Positions 10,282 through 32,939 of a DNA stretch of 64,000 nt are shown here, piece by piece. This DNA comes from Eonycteris spelaea. Its lineage: Eukaryota; Chordata; Mammalia; Chiroptera; Pteropodidae. The stretch spans positions 1,456,501 to 1,520,500 of the forward strand of contig PUFA01000203.1 in assembly GCA_003508835.1 (NCBI GenBank), in the 5' to 3' direction. Each line of letters starts with the position of its first letter. The first letter of the stretch is position 1. The notes below the pieces were generated by a model. It saw only the letters and a program-made list of their open reading frames with translations, made no database searches and was not told the DNA's origin. Made by a program: the position numbers and the translations under genes.

Positions 10282-13200
10282 CTGAGGGGGGAGGGGGTCA
10301 CCTGTAACTGGGTCGGTCTCCAGCCTGGGGCTGAGGCAGGCAGGGAAGGCTGGGCCTTTGGGAGACTTGATGTAAAGTAACTCAATAAATCGTGTGTGCT
10401 GTCCCCTTAGTGTGCCTGTGCTCCAGGGGAGGCCCTTCTTGGGAACCACATTGGACTGTGAATTTTAGGAACTTTTAGTCAGGAGGGAATGGAGTCAGAG
10501 CCCCCTGCCCCAGGCTTGGAGTCTTGGTCATTTTTGTCTCCTACATACCTGGCCCCGTTGGGGCAGCATCCGGAACCAGGCCCTGCTGGTGGAGGCGTGA
10601 GAAGAGGGGGGGTAAGGAGGTGCCACCTTGCAAGGAGCCAGCAGCAGATGGGCAGAACTGAGGGCCAGAGAACAGCCGTGAGACAAGGGCAGGGAGGCCA
10701 GGGTCTGGGGCAAGCAGGCATGAGTGTCACACTGACCTCCTGGCCCTTGGCTGCTGCTGCTGCAAGTACAGGGCCAAGACCTCCCCCAGTGCTGCAGGCG
10801 TGGAGCGGGGAGGGCAGCGGCGTCCCCGGGGTGAGCTGGCTGCTGGGACAAAGCCAGAGCCACTCTCAATCTGGGGTGGCACGGAGGACACACCGAGTGC
10901 CACGTTCTCTGGCCGCCTGCAGGCTCAGATGCTCTCGTTTTCAAGGTGAGGCACAGGGAGGGAGGGGACGGTGCACGAGACTGTCTAGAGGGCGGAGGGA
11001 GAAAGGGGCCCAGAGCAGAAGCTGTACAGACCCCTGAGGACCCCGGTCCTCACCTGGTGTGGCACGCTCTGGCCAGACCTCGTAGCACCACCGACTGGGC
11101 GAAACAGTGTGTTCCCGATGGGTCCCCACATGCAGACAGTGGGGTCCACGGGGTGGCCCCTCCGAGCTGCACCAAGGCATCGGGAAGGGACTGGCTCGGA
11201 ACCAAGGGGAAGGGGATGGTGGCTCCTGCTGTCACTACCTAAAGGTAAGGACAAGGTCAAGTTGGAGCTTCTTCCAAGTTGCAACCTCTCTCCACAGAGC
11301 CTCGTACCTTTTTCCCAGAGTAGTTGAGCATCTCAGCCAGGTGAATCATGGACACTGGCGAGGAGCGGAGGCGATAAGGGGTAGTGACCGTGTCCAGGGC
11401 CGTAGCCAAGATGGCACTGCAGTGGAAGGGCAGGGCATCCTGCAAAGGGGACATGGGAAAGGGCACTGGGCCTTTCGGGTCTGGGAGAGCATGGAGGCAG
11501 AATGGGGGCCTTGGGACAAAGCAGGGATGTGTCTGGCCCAGGCTGGATGGGCAGGGGACAGTGTGACCTAAGAGGCCACGTCATAGCTGAGCTCAAGCCG
11601 AGGCTTTGGGTAGAACCAAGAACAGCTGCCCCCTGCGGGGCAGGGCCCTGGGCTTGACGTACGTCGTAATGTAGCTGAGGGAAGCGGACAGGCGGCTCGG
11701 GCCGCAGCCCCAGGCTCCCTCCCAGGGACAAGGGGCAGACCAGGGAGCTGTGCGCAGACAGGCGCGCCAGGCCGAATGCGGTGTTCAGCAGGCGGTAGAT
11801 GTTCCTCCGTGGCTCCTGCGGAGAGCAGAGTCTGTCCTCAGCGGCCGCCCCGCTGGGTTCTCTCCCCTCGTGCCTCCCTCCCCACGCCATGATGTTTCTT
11901 CCCCAGGTTCTCACCCCAAGAGCATAGGGGCCTGGGAGCAGACCCCAGGCAATGATCCCGCGCCCCGAGTACTCATCCTGTAGCAATTCTGCGGCCTTGG
12001 CGCCGACCCCAGAGAAGCCGTCGTGCAAGTCACACAGGACCTGGAAGCCCTGGAGGGAGGTGACTGTGAGAGAGGGTCGGGCGCATCCAGCCCAGGACCC
12101 CACGCCGCACAGCCACCTGCAGGTAGTCGCACTCCTCCACGTAGAAGTGCAGCCTGTCCTCCAGCTCCTCCAGGTACCTGGGCTCCTGCAGGACACGCTC
12201 TCCCTGGCCAAATGCCTCCAGGCGACCGGCTTCGCTGCCACGCGGAAACACAGACCCAGACCTGGATGACCCCCGTTTCATCCCAACCCCTCCCCCTAAG
12301 AGATTCTGTCGTCGGGGAGCCTCGTCCAACGTTGCTGTGGACCCCGTTTCTTGTCTCATGGTCATGGTCCCCCATACCCGTCATGGTTATACTTCTGGAT
12401 CATGCAGACGCTCCGGGGGTGGAGGGAGACTCTGAGGAAGTCTGACCAGACCCGGATGCTGCTCTCTGTGGGCATAAGTGGCTTTGGAGTCGTAGCGGTG
12501 GTGAGTGGAGCGGGACCTGGAGAAAAAGCGGAGGAGACGCATCCTTCCCCATGGCCCAGCTGCGCCCACTCCTCACCCTGCCAGTACCTGGGCAAGTCTC
12601 ACCTTTGCCACTGGGGACGGACCTGGTCCTCCTCCAGATGCCATCGCTACTCAGCGCCCCCTGGGAGCCAAGAGGAAAGTCTCTGCTTAGTTCCAGGCAG
12701 TCGAAAGGCAAACCTGGTTTATCCGCCCTGATTTTTCTGGCCACACCCTGCAGCCTCCCTTCATTTCATGTCGCAGGCCTTCAGGAAGGAGGGTGCTTTC
12801 TCCGCAGAAACCAGTCCCAGGGTGTGAAATTCAAACCCTCTACCCCTCGCGCCCTGGTGGGGGCTCTGGTGGGAGTGCTGGTTTGAAGGCTCAGGACAGA
12901 GGCCCTCACCTCTGCACTCAGCAGGTCCTGGAGATAAGGGTTTGTGGGATGGGGTTCCTCTTTGTGTGTGGTGAGCTTCCCCTGCCTGAAGGAAATTGGA
13001 GATCATAGCCACGGTTGCCGGAGTTCGCCAGCTTCCTGTGTACTTCCCCCCCACCACCACAAATACCACGCGATCGCTGCATCCAGCTGTTTGTCCCTGT
13101 AGAGTCCACCTTCTTGTTTTAGGGAGTTCAGGCTACCTGTGCAAAACAACAGGCAGTGTTGGGTGCAGCCTAGCCCCCCTTCAGCTAATCCTCTGATCAC

Positions 13201-13909
13201 AGGACAACCTGCTGTCACCATCCCTCCAGCACTTGGTGCTTCCACGTCTTCCTTCACATACATGAGTTGCACAGAAACGCTCACCGAAGAGAATCTAGAT
13301 TCCATCCTTTCCTAAGCTGTGGGACCTGGGGCACAGACCACACCGGCGGTCTTACAGGAGTGCCACAGTCGATACAGATCACTGTCTCCGGGGACTAGCG
13401 GCCCGTTCTAGAGATGGCTCTCGAGCGGAATAGAACTGGCCTTTTTGCGTCCCTCGGGTGCTGGCGTGTTGTTGGGGCTCCCTGGACTCCTCGTGTGGTC
13501 GGCGGATCTTGAAGCCAATGGATGCGAGAGAGCCCGCCCGCGAAGGGGAAAGTGGCTGACCCCGCCACCGCCTCACCCTTCAGGTCCATGAGGATGAGCC
13601 TCGGCGTGTAGGTCTCCTGGCCGTGCAGCGTCCGGCCGGCCCGGTACAGGACGTCGGGGCACAGCTCCCCGGGCGTCTCCTTGGCGTCGGCCGGTTCGCG
13701 CAGCGCAGCATCCTGGGGAGGCGGGCGCGCAGGAAACACTAGACTCGGCCAGCGAACAGGGCCGGCTGGAAGTGGGGGCTGGGGACCCCCAAGGGCTCCG
13801 CGGGGGCCGCTGCCCGGGGACCTCACCTGCTGGTTCCACCAGTGCGCTCCACGAAGCCCGCAAAGTGTCCCAACTGCAGCGTGAGCACCTCCCGGGCCCC
13901 GCCCGCCAT
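10067..13909 (-). CDS. MSTO1: MSTO1 (misato mitochondrial distribution and morphology regulator), complete, 14 exons
   Basis: MSTO1 is a cytosolic tubulin-like protein that influences mitochondrial fusion and distribution; human mutations cause a mitochondrial myopathy with ataxia. All 14 exons were located by matching recalled human sequence and GT-AG borders. Joined, they give 1712 bases. With three apparent one-base errors allowed for, this becomes 570 or 571 residues, against 570 in human. The N-terminal misato segment begins [19 protein letters not shown]. The central part holds the tubulin-like region ([33 protein letters not shown]) and the C-terminus ends AGDSLEA. The start is the first ATG in a CpG-rich promoter, at 13909-13907. 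Tail-to-tail with GON4L; DAP3 follows upstream in the same orientation. Confidence 0.95.
10384..10389 (+). promoter_or_regulatory. candidate GON4L polyadenylation signal
   Basis: AATAAA in CTCAATAAATCG with TGTGTGCTGT about 10 bases downstream. It lies inside MSTO1 intron 13. Confidence 0.55.
10549..10657 (-). CDS. MSTO1: MSTO1 exon 13 (apparent one-base deletion)
   Basis: Encodes [17 protein letters not shown] and, after adding one C to a run of seven (plus 10606-10612), [14 protein letters not shown]. The length of 109 should be 110 to fit both border phases. Donor GTATGT. Confidence 0.87.
10737..10839 (-). CDS. MSTO1: MSTO1 exon 12 (apparent frame error, NAGNAG acceptor)
   Basis: Encodes [18 protein letters not shown], then [13 protein letters not shown] in a different frame. 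The switch lies at a run of five G on the minus strand (plus 10783-10787): one G too many, or two bases too few. The acceptor reads CAGCAG, so a 3-base shift adding one Ser is possible. Confidence 0.85.
11054..11238 (-). CDS. MSTO1: MSTO1 exon 11
   Basis: Encodes [20 protein letters not shown] to [16 protein letters not shown], ending in phase 2 before GTGAGG. Confidence 0.95.
11308..11439 (-). CDS. MSTO1: MSTO1 exon 10
   Basis: Encodes 44 codons, [17 protein letters not shown] to LNYSGKK before GTACGA. Confidence 0.94.
11663..11815 (-). CDS. MSTO1: MSTO1 exon 9
   Basis: Encodes 51 codons, [16 protein letters not shown] to [10 protein letters not shown]. Contains the strongly conserved [19 protein letters not shown]. 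Confidence 0.95.
11915..12049 (-). CDS. MSTO1: MSTO1 exon 8
   Basis: Encodes 45 codons, [20 protein letters not shown] to LLPGPYALG before GTGAGA. The intron to exon 7 is only 67 bases. Confidence 0.95.
12117..12234 (-). CDS. MSTO1: MSTO1 exon 7
   Basis: Encodes [18 protein letters not shown] to [10 protein letters not shown] before GTGGCT. The frame stays open a short way into the intron, so the donor was chosen by homology. Confidence 0.93.
12378..12516 (-). CDS. MSTO1: MSTO1 exon 6
   Basis: Encodes [19 protein letters not shown] to [11 protein letters not shown]. Acceptor TTTTTCTCCAG; donor GTATGG. Confidence 0.95.
12603..12660 (-). CDS. MSTO1: MSTO1 exon 5
   Basis: Encodes [19 protein letters not shown], ending in phase 1 before GTGAGA. 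At 58 bases this is the shortest exon. Confidence 0.93.
12910..12985 (-). CDS. MSTO1: MSTO1 exon 4
   Basis: Encodes [19 protein letters not shown] to LLSAE. Acceptor TTCCTTCAG; donor GTGAGG. Confidence 0.94.
13067..13136 (-). CDS. MSTO1: MSTO1 exon 3
   Basis: Encodes [20 protein letters not shown] and IAW across the border. The donor GTATTT is weaker than the others. Confidence 0.93.
13577..13712 (-). CDS. MSTO1: MSTO1 exon 2
   Basis: Encodes [12 protein letters not shown] to [12 protein letters not shown] and ends in phase 1 before GTGAGG. Acceptor CCTCCCCAG. Confidence 0.95.
13827..13909 (-). CDS. MSTO1: MSTO1 exon 1
   Basis: Encodes [20 protein letters not shown], then, after an apparent missing G (minus-strand GTGGAG at plus 13849-13850), the expected AHWWNQQ. 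The length of 83 should be 84. Donor GTGAGG. Confidence 0.93.
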
Positions 13910-14260
13910 GCCGCGGCTCCGCAGGCTCGCGCGGCCGCCGCCGCCCGCGCTGCGCCCCGGCGATTGGCTCGGCGGGCCCGGGGGCGGGGCCTCGTCCTCC
14001 GCGCCCCATTGGCCCACGGGCACATCGGTCCGGGGACGAACGATTCGTTGGGCGTAGCGGCCCGGCCCGCGGCCGTCGAGGGGCGGGGCCGCCGCCGGAA
14101 GTCGCCGGCGCCGAGCGTGTGCGACGCGCGGGGACGCGCCAGGCGCCCGCGGGAGGCGCGTCCTGCTGCTCGCCGCTCTTGCAGCTGCCGTCTCCTCTGC
14201 CACGCGAGGCTTGCGCCGAGCGACCGCGCTTCGGGGAAAGGTGAAGCCCAGCCAGAAAAG
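13910..14260 (-). promoter_or_regulatory. MSTO1 CpG-rich promoter
   Basis: CpG-dense sequence just upstream of the MSTO1 start. Two CCAAT boxes read on the minus strand (plus ATTGG at 13963-13967 and 14008-14012), about 55 and 100 bases from the ATG. GC boxes GGGGCGGGGC lie at 13981-13990 and near 14081. No TATA box is visible, so transcription probably starts between 13910 and 13960. Confidence 0.7.
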
Positions 14261-14499
14261 TCCACGCTCCCCTAGCGTCCCCTCCTCCCGCTGCGAGGGG
14301 CACAGCCTTCCTGGCTTCCAGCCCTGTGGACTGGCTTAAGTGTCTGTCACGTAGCGAAGTCGGAGCGTGTCTTTTGCGCCTGCCTTTTGCTCGCGGTCGT
14401 CTGCGAAGTTCTTCCCAGTTCTTCGTGTCTTTGCAGTTCCTTCTCACCGTTTCAGAATAGGCGGTCGTGTGACTATGCCCCGGACGATCTGCTGGGAAC

Positions 14500-15400
14500 G
14501 GGCTTGGGCGTTGTTTCCTGTTTTTGGCTGTCAGGTGCTACGATTAACGTTCTCGTGCGTGTGCCCGTGCACACCTTTCTGTTGGGCACGCACCCAGGAG
14601 TGTAATTGTTGGGTCAAGGATGAGTGTGCTCCGACCTGGTGAATAACACCAAGCTGTTGCCTGAATGGCTTAGCCAATCTACAGCTCCACGACGCCGGCG
14701 TCGGGGAGTTTTCCGTCGATGTTCCGAAATCTTGCCGATACCTAAAAACTTTAGTCCTTGTCACTGGCTTTAATTTTCGTGATTAGTAAAGAGATGGACA
14801 GCGCTTCGTGATGCGTGCACCAGCCATCTGGGTGTCCATTTTTGTGACGTGTATGTTCAAGTCTCTCTCGTGGGTTGTCTCTCACTGTTTTGTAGGAGTG
14901 AGCACTTTATTCTGGATACAAGCCCTTTGTCAAATTATGTGTTGAAAATATCTTCTCCCACTGAAAATGGTTGCCTTTTCATTTTCTTAAATGGGGCCTT
15001 TTGAAGAACAAAGTTTTAAAATATACAGTCACATTTATTGATATTTTCAGATATTACTAATACATTATGAACAATTTGATGGCCCCCACTTCTGGTCGGC
15101 CCTTTTCCCGGCCGAATCCAGTCCTTCCGGTTCTGGGCTCTTGATCCTGTCTTGGTCTGTTCCAATTTCAGTCTTTAACACCATGTTTTAAAACTTTCTT
15201 AATTCTCTGAGTCCACAATATAAAACAACTGGCTTGGCATTTTCAAAAATGTCAAAAGACGAAACAAAAAAACTTCAGAGGGTCTATTGAAGATAAAAGG
15301 ACTCTTAAAGAGGTATTTCAGTTTAAATGTGTGATCCTTGGAACCTAAAATGGCTATCTTGCATTCCTGGAGTAAACCTTGACTCATTTATGTTGTATTA
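14500..15400 (-). mobile_element. old L1 fragment, 3' part, antisense
   Basis: Matches the antisense of the mammalian L1M 3' region, including the motif AATTGTTGGGTCA near 14605 and the CAAGCCCTTTGTC stretch near 14920. Heavily mutated. Continues beyond a younger L1 inserted at 15401. Confidence 0.75.
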
Positions 15401-15778
15401 TGCTAAGCGAAATAAACCAGACAGAAAAAATTGAAAATTACATGCTATCACTTATATGTGGGATATAAACCTAAAAGCAACAAATAAACAGGACAGAAAC
15501 TCATGGACATGGACAATAGACTTTACCAGACATTACTCTGGTAATGGTTACCAGAGGGTAGGAGGAGGGGGGAGGAGGTGGTAGGTAGATGGTTAAAGGG
15601 GGTCAAATATAGGGGGATTTGGTGGGGTGAAGTGGGTAAAGGGGATCAATATATGGTAGCTGAAGGAAACTGGCCTTTGGGTGGTAAACACAATAGAATA
15701 TAGATGTCAAATTATAATGTACACCTGAAAATCATATAATTATATTAACCAATATTACCCCAATAAACTTAATTTAAG
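15401..15778 (+). mobile_element. younger 5'-truncated L1, sense, nested in old L1
   Basis: Starts at the L1 motif TATGCTAAGCGAAATAAACC and ends in the 3' tail with TGTACACCTGAAAATC and CCCCAATAAACTTAATTTAAG. It interrupts an antisense older L1 that resumes right after it. The 3' tail resembles laurasiatherian, possibly bat, L1s. Confidence 0.8.
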
Positions 15779-16760
15779 AAAATGTTGGGTCTGATTCACA
15801 CATTTTGTTTGGGATTTTTTGCACCCATGTTTATTAATGAGATTGGGCTGTAATTTCCTTTAATGTCCTTATTAGGTTTTAATATCAGTATGATTGACCT
15901 CAAAATACAAGTTGGTAACTCTCTCTCCTTTTTTTCTATTTTCCATGGGAGTTTGTATGACATTGGCATTTTTTCCTCCTTACACGTTTGGTAGAGTTTA
16001 CTGGGAAAGTCACATGGGCCTGATATTCTTTGTAGAAAGTTTTCGATTTTGAATTCTATCATAGTTATAGGACTATTTAAATTATTCTTGTGTCAATTTT
16101 GACGAATTATAAATTTTCTAGGAATTTGTCCATTTCATTTTCAAATTTTGTTATTGCCAGCAAATTGTTCATAATATACCCATTTAATCTTTTTAATGTC
16201 TGCAAGATCTGTAGTGATATCCTTTATCATGTCTGATACTGCTTCTTTTAAAGGTAAAAGATTCAATTAGTTTGAATCACATTCTCATTTCTGTTCTGAT
16301 TTTTTTTTTCCCTCTGACTCATGGGCACATTAGAAATGTATTTAATTTCCAAACACGTGGGGATTTTCTATGTATCCTTTTGTTATTAATTTCTAGCTTA
16401 AATTGCATTGGGATCAGAGAGGATGGTTTATATGAATTAAATTCCTTGAAATTTGTTGACTTCTTTTATGGTTTAGCAATAGTAAACTTTTGAATGGGTT
16501 GTATGTGTGCTTAAAAGGAATGTATATTCAGAAGCCTTGGGGTTTAAAAATATGCTCATTAGGACAAGTTTGTCGATCATGTTCCTCAAGTATTCTGATT
16601 CTTTTGTCTCCATTGGTTACTGAGGTATTAACTGTCCCCCGGTTGCTTCTCTCTCCTGGTAAGTTTGGCAGTTTTTGTTTTCTTAGGCTGCCTTATCGGA
16701 TGGGCATGCTGCTTACGTTTGTGTCATCGTCCTCACGAAACAGCTTTCTTCTGGCGTTTG
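15779..16760 (-). mobile_element. old L1 ORF2 fragment, antisense
   Basis: The minus strand at 15796-16062 encodes a broken piece of the L1 ORF2 reverse transcriptase region, with readable ILKPNKDIKGNYSPISL. Upstream L1 sequence runs on to about 16760. No intact ORF remains. Confidence 0.8.
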
Positions 16761-17029
16761 CGTAGCCATCTTTTTACCTTTTACTTCCCTTGTAGGTCCG
16801 TTTCGTGGACAGCGTGTGCCAGGAGCTGGGGGGAGCCTGCAAGGGAGCGTGGGGAGGAACAGACCCGCAGCGAGAGCCACCGAGCGTGATGAGGTGCGAA
16901 CCCCGCGGAGCACAGGGGAGAAGGAATCCGACTGCAGTTTCCTCACATCTGTACTGAGGTACCATCTGCATCCACTTTCAGTATCAATCTGGAGGTGTGC
17001 AGTCACTACAATTCAGTTTTAAAACGTTT

Positions 17030-18850
17030 GCATCACCCTCCAAAGATTGCTCGTGTGATACAGTTAAGTCCCGTTCCTGCCCCTGACACCAGGCGACCAC
17101 TAATCTGCTTTTGCCTGTAGAGATTGGCCATTTCTGGATGGTTCCCATAATCATACATGTGGCCTTCGTGTCCGGAGTCTCAGCATAAGGCCTTGAGGTT
17201 CCCCTCGTGGCAGCATGTGCTAGTATCTGGGTCCTCTGTGGTTCTCCATCAACGAGTCGATGGGCATTTGGATTAGTTCCCACTTTTCAGCTGTTACGAA
17301 TAATGCTGCTCTGAACAGTCTCACGCTGCTTAAACACGCGTCCTTGCGTGGCCACGAGTTCATCTCTCTAGGGTGGATGGATACCTGTGGGTGGCCTCGC
17401 TGGGTCATGTGAAAACTCTGTGTTTAACACCGAGAAGAACTGCCAGACTTTTCCAGTGTGGAAACATTTTGGAAATTTCATATTTCCATTTTATCTGTGC
17501 ACTAGCAATATCTGAAGGTTCTTATTTCTCCACATCCTCCCCAACAATTGTTACTGACTTCTTTGATTTAATAGCGCATTCTAGTGGGTGTCTTCCTGTG
17601 GTTTTGATTTGCATTTTCCTGATCACTAGTGGTGCTGAGCATCTTTTCATCATCTCGTCAGCCATTTATGTCTTCTTTAGAGAAATGTCTATTCAAATTG
17701 TTTACCTAGTGATTAGTGATGCCTTTTTATATATCTGGATACAAGTCCTTTATCAGACACGGTTTACAGATATTTTCTCCCAGTCTCTGGCTTTTCATTT
17801 TCATTTTCTTAGTGGTATCTTTTGAAGAATAAAAGTTTAAAATTTTGTTGAAGTCCAGCCCATCAGATTTTTCTTGTAGGGATTCTATCTTTGGTATCAG
17901 ACATAAGAAATCTTTGCCTAATTCAAGGTTATGAAGATTTTCTCTTATGTTTACTTTTTAAAATTATTTTTTAATCAACCATTTTTTATTTTTAAACTTA
18001 TTTTTTGTGACATCGATTAATGAAATCCAGTAAGTTTCAGGTGTATAATTTAACAGTAAGGCATACATATATTGCATCAGGTTATGTTTGCTTTTTAATA
18101 TTTTATAGTTTACATCTTACATTTAGGTTTTACGATCCATTTTAGTGATATGCGGTAAGGATAAAAATTCATTTTTTTGCAGGTACATATCTGATTTCCC
18201 CTCTATAGTTTGTTGAAAACTATTTTTTCTCCATTAAGAATCTTTGTAGAAAGTCAGTTGACCGTAAATCTAAGGATTTATTTCTGGACTCACTTTTGTT
18301 CCGTGGACTTCACATCTATCTCGTGTTGGCACTACACTGTCTTAATTAATGTAGCTTTATACCATGTTTTGAAAAATGGAAGATAACTCCTCCCAATTTA
18401 CTTATTTAAAAGATCATTTTGGCTCCTCTAGGTTTTATTTCCATACAATCTGCAAGGTCAGTTGTCAATATATATGAAAACGCCTGCTGAAAGTTTGGTA
18501 CTGATTGAGTTTATAGATCAATTGAGGGGGGACTGACATCTTAACACTCTTAGGTCTCCCAGTCCATGCGCATGGTCTGTCTTTAATTCCCCTTAGTGGT
18601 GCGTGACAGCTTTGGTGCGCGTCTTGTACTTCTTTTGTTTAGGTTGCTCAGAGCTGTGTCCTGTTATTTTGAAGAGTCACTTTCTCGGGTTCACGTTTGG
18701 ATGCCTCGTCACTAGTCCAGGGAAGCACAATTGTTTTTGTACATTAATCTCACATCGTTTTTAGTTCTGGTAGATAGTTTAAGAGTTCTTAAGGTTTTCT
18801 GTCTACAGGCTTGTCATCTGCAAAAAAAGGCAGCTTTTACTCCTTACTTT
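17030..18850 (-). mobile_element. L1 3' region, antisense, with a second L1 3' end inserted
   Basis: Runs through the antisense L1M 3' region: GAATAATGCTGCTCTGAAC near 17300, GTTTTGATTTGCATTTTCC near 17600, and a long AT-rich stretch to 18850. At about 17955-18110 it contains the antisense of a younger L1 3' tail (TTTCAGGTGTATAATTT), so this is again nested. Confidence 0.75.
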
Positions 18851-20434
18851 CCACCCTAGACTGAATCCAGTGGACTGGTGATGAGGAGGCAGGACCCCAG
18901 CCATGCCACAGGCCCGAGAATTGGGGCACGAGGGTCAGGTCTGCAGAAGGAGCTGGCGAAGCAAGAGGGCTGTGGGGCGGCTTACGATTGAGCATTTGGG
19001 GAGAAAGTAAGGGTCCGTATTGAGCAAGCCGCAGAGGTAATGCGGAAGGACTGTGGGCACAGCAGCCACCCGGCCGACTGTTCCACGTGCGTCAGAATGA
19101 GGCGTCATGGTTACGAGCTCAGCCTCTTGAAGGTGGAAGCCGGTGCCCCACGGCGTTTGCCGCGACCTGTGGGGGCAGGGGCAGCAGCACCTGAGTCTCT
19201 GGGGTCTGGGAGCTGTCGTCATTGGCACCGACTGCGGTGCCGTTTACAGGTAGCGCTGGCGACTCTGTCACAGGTCCCCCTGCCTGCTGTGGTCAGGGTG
19301 CGTCTGCGGCTCCTGAGCTCACGACACTGGGCGGGCCCGTGTGCTGCTCAGTTCCTTTTTTTACGTTACTCTTTTGAGCGGGCAAAGAATCCTGACACAG
19401 CTGGCCCTGGGGGCGTGGCTTCTGCACGCATGGACTCGGCCCACCTCGGACGGTACCGGGACGTTGGGGGAGGAGGCCGTGGAGTGAGGCCGGCGGCTGT
19501 GTGTGCTGACGTGTGCTGCCGGTCCCTGTCGTTCCTGGAGCCCTCGTGACAGCCGTTCCCACAGCATTTACACCCTACCAGGTGCCACGACCTGGAGATG
19601 GTCTCAGGCATGCGGCAGGGTGTGCGGGGGCCACGTGCAGACCGACGCCTCTACGTGAGGGGCTCGAGCATCCGCGGAGTTGGTCCCGCAGGGACCAAGG
19701 GACACCTGCAGGTGGCAATGGCAAGGTACAGAACAGTGCTCTTTTGTGTTTAGAAAAATGCGAAGAATCTTGTCTCTACAATGCGGTAGCAGATGTTTTC
19801 TCTAGAGAAGAGAGAAAATCTGACTTTCCATGATATTTTTGTATGAACTTGGTGACACACACATGGCAGAAAGAATCAGAACGAAGGCACGTGAAGCCGC
19901 TGACTGACACTGGCCGAGGGCGGGGCTGTGCGGGGCAAGCTCGCCTCGCAGCCCTGCGGGGGGCGGGGGGGGGGGGGCTGGACGGCGGGGCCGGGGAGCC
20001 GCTGCCCGTTCCCAGAGTCCGCGGCTGCGCGTTCACCGACCGTGTCCCTCCGACAACGTCAAACTCGGCGTCGTGAAACCCACATTTAAATGGGAGCTTC
20101 CTGCAGCTCAGTGGGCACCTCCGATGTGTTGCGTGACTTAAGCCTCACACAGCCCCCGACAGTGTGGCATTTCTGTCACTATCAGCTGAGGGGACTCTGA
20201 ACATTGCCCGTGGCAATGGGTCTGCTGGGAGCCGCACCTGAGCGGAGTCTGGGCAGCCGGTGCTCCCCACGGGCACGGGCTGGGCGGTGCCAGTGTGTGC
20301 TGGCGGGGGCCGCCGGCTTCGGGCGGGACCCCAGCCCAGGCTGGGAATTCCCGTGGGTGGCCTCGGGTCACTGGGCGCCGCGAAGGCTCTTCCCACCCCG
20401 TGGGCCGGACGCAGGTTTAAGGAAGAGAAGGACG
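18851..20434. other. MSTO1-DAP3 intergenic, mostly unassigned
   Basis: GC-rich mixed sequence without a convincing gene. Bases 20120-20190 look like a MIR fragment. A G run (about 19961-19978) and a CpG-rich patch (19910-20070) may be a small unmethylated island or simply GC-rich isochore. Confidence 0.4.
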
Positions 20435-20456
20435 ACTGGTCATTGTGGAGACCACG

Positions 20457-20462
20457 TTTAAT
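20457..20462 (-). promoter_or_regulatory. DAP3 polyadenylation signal
   Basis: TTTAAT on the plus strand reads ATTAAA on the minus strand, about 180 bases after the DAP3 stop. It is a common variant signal and no AATAAA is nearer. Confidence 0.6.
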
Positions 20463-20639
20463 GAGCCGGTGTCAGCTGCAGGCCCGACGGCGCGTCTCGC
20501 CATTCCGGTCACGTCACCAGGAGCCCACTCCAGCGACGGCAGGAGCCGCCCGCCGCCCTGGGCCGAGCTCCCTGCGTGTCCTGTGCGGCCGCCCCGGCTG
20601 GTCCCTCGACGCACTCGCCGCCCTCGGCGCGTGCCGGGC

Positions 20640-32903
<12,264 letters not shown>

Positions 32904-32939
32904 TGTCCCTGCACCTGAAAAAAAAAAGGGGAAAGGTCA

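Larger units (their letters stand above)
9687..10410 (+). other. GON4L: GON4L 3' UTR (inferred)
   Basis: The first plus-strand AATAAA after the stop is at 10384-10389, followed by GT-rich sequence. If used, the 3' UTR is about 720 bases and runs antisense through the last exon of MSTO1. Confidence 0.5.

Noticed and set aside
784..13909. GON4L and MSTO1 as pseudogenes because of frame breaks
   Set aside because: All introns, splice sites, the stop codons and the rest of the frames are intact, and the breaks occur at the same kind of site in all four genes. Sequence error is simpler.
15796..16062. Reverse-transcriptase-like frame as a host gene
   Set aside because: It is a broken internal piece of L1 ORF2 within a decayed L1.
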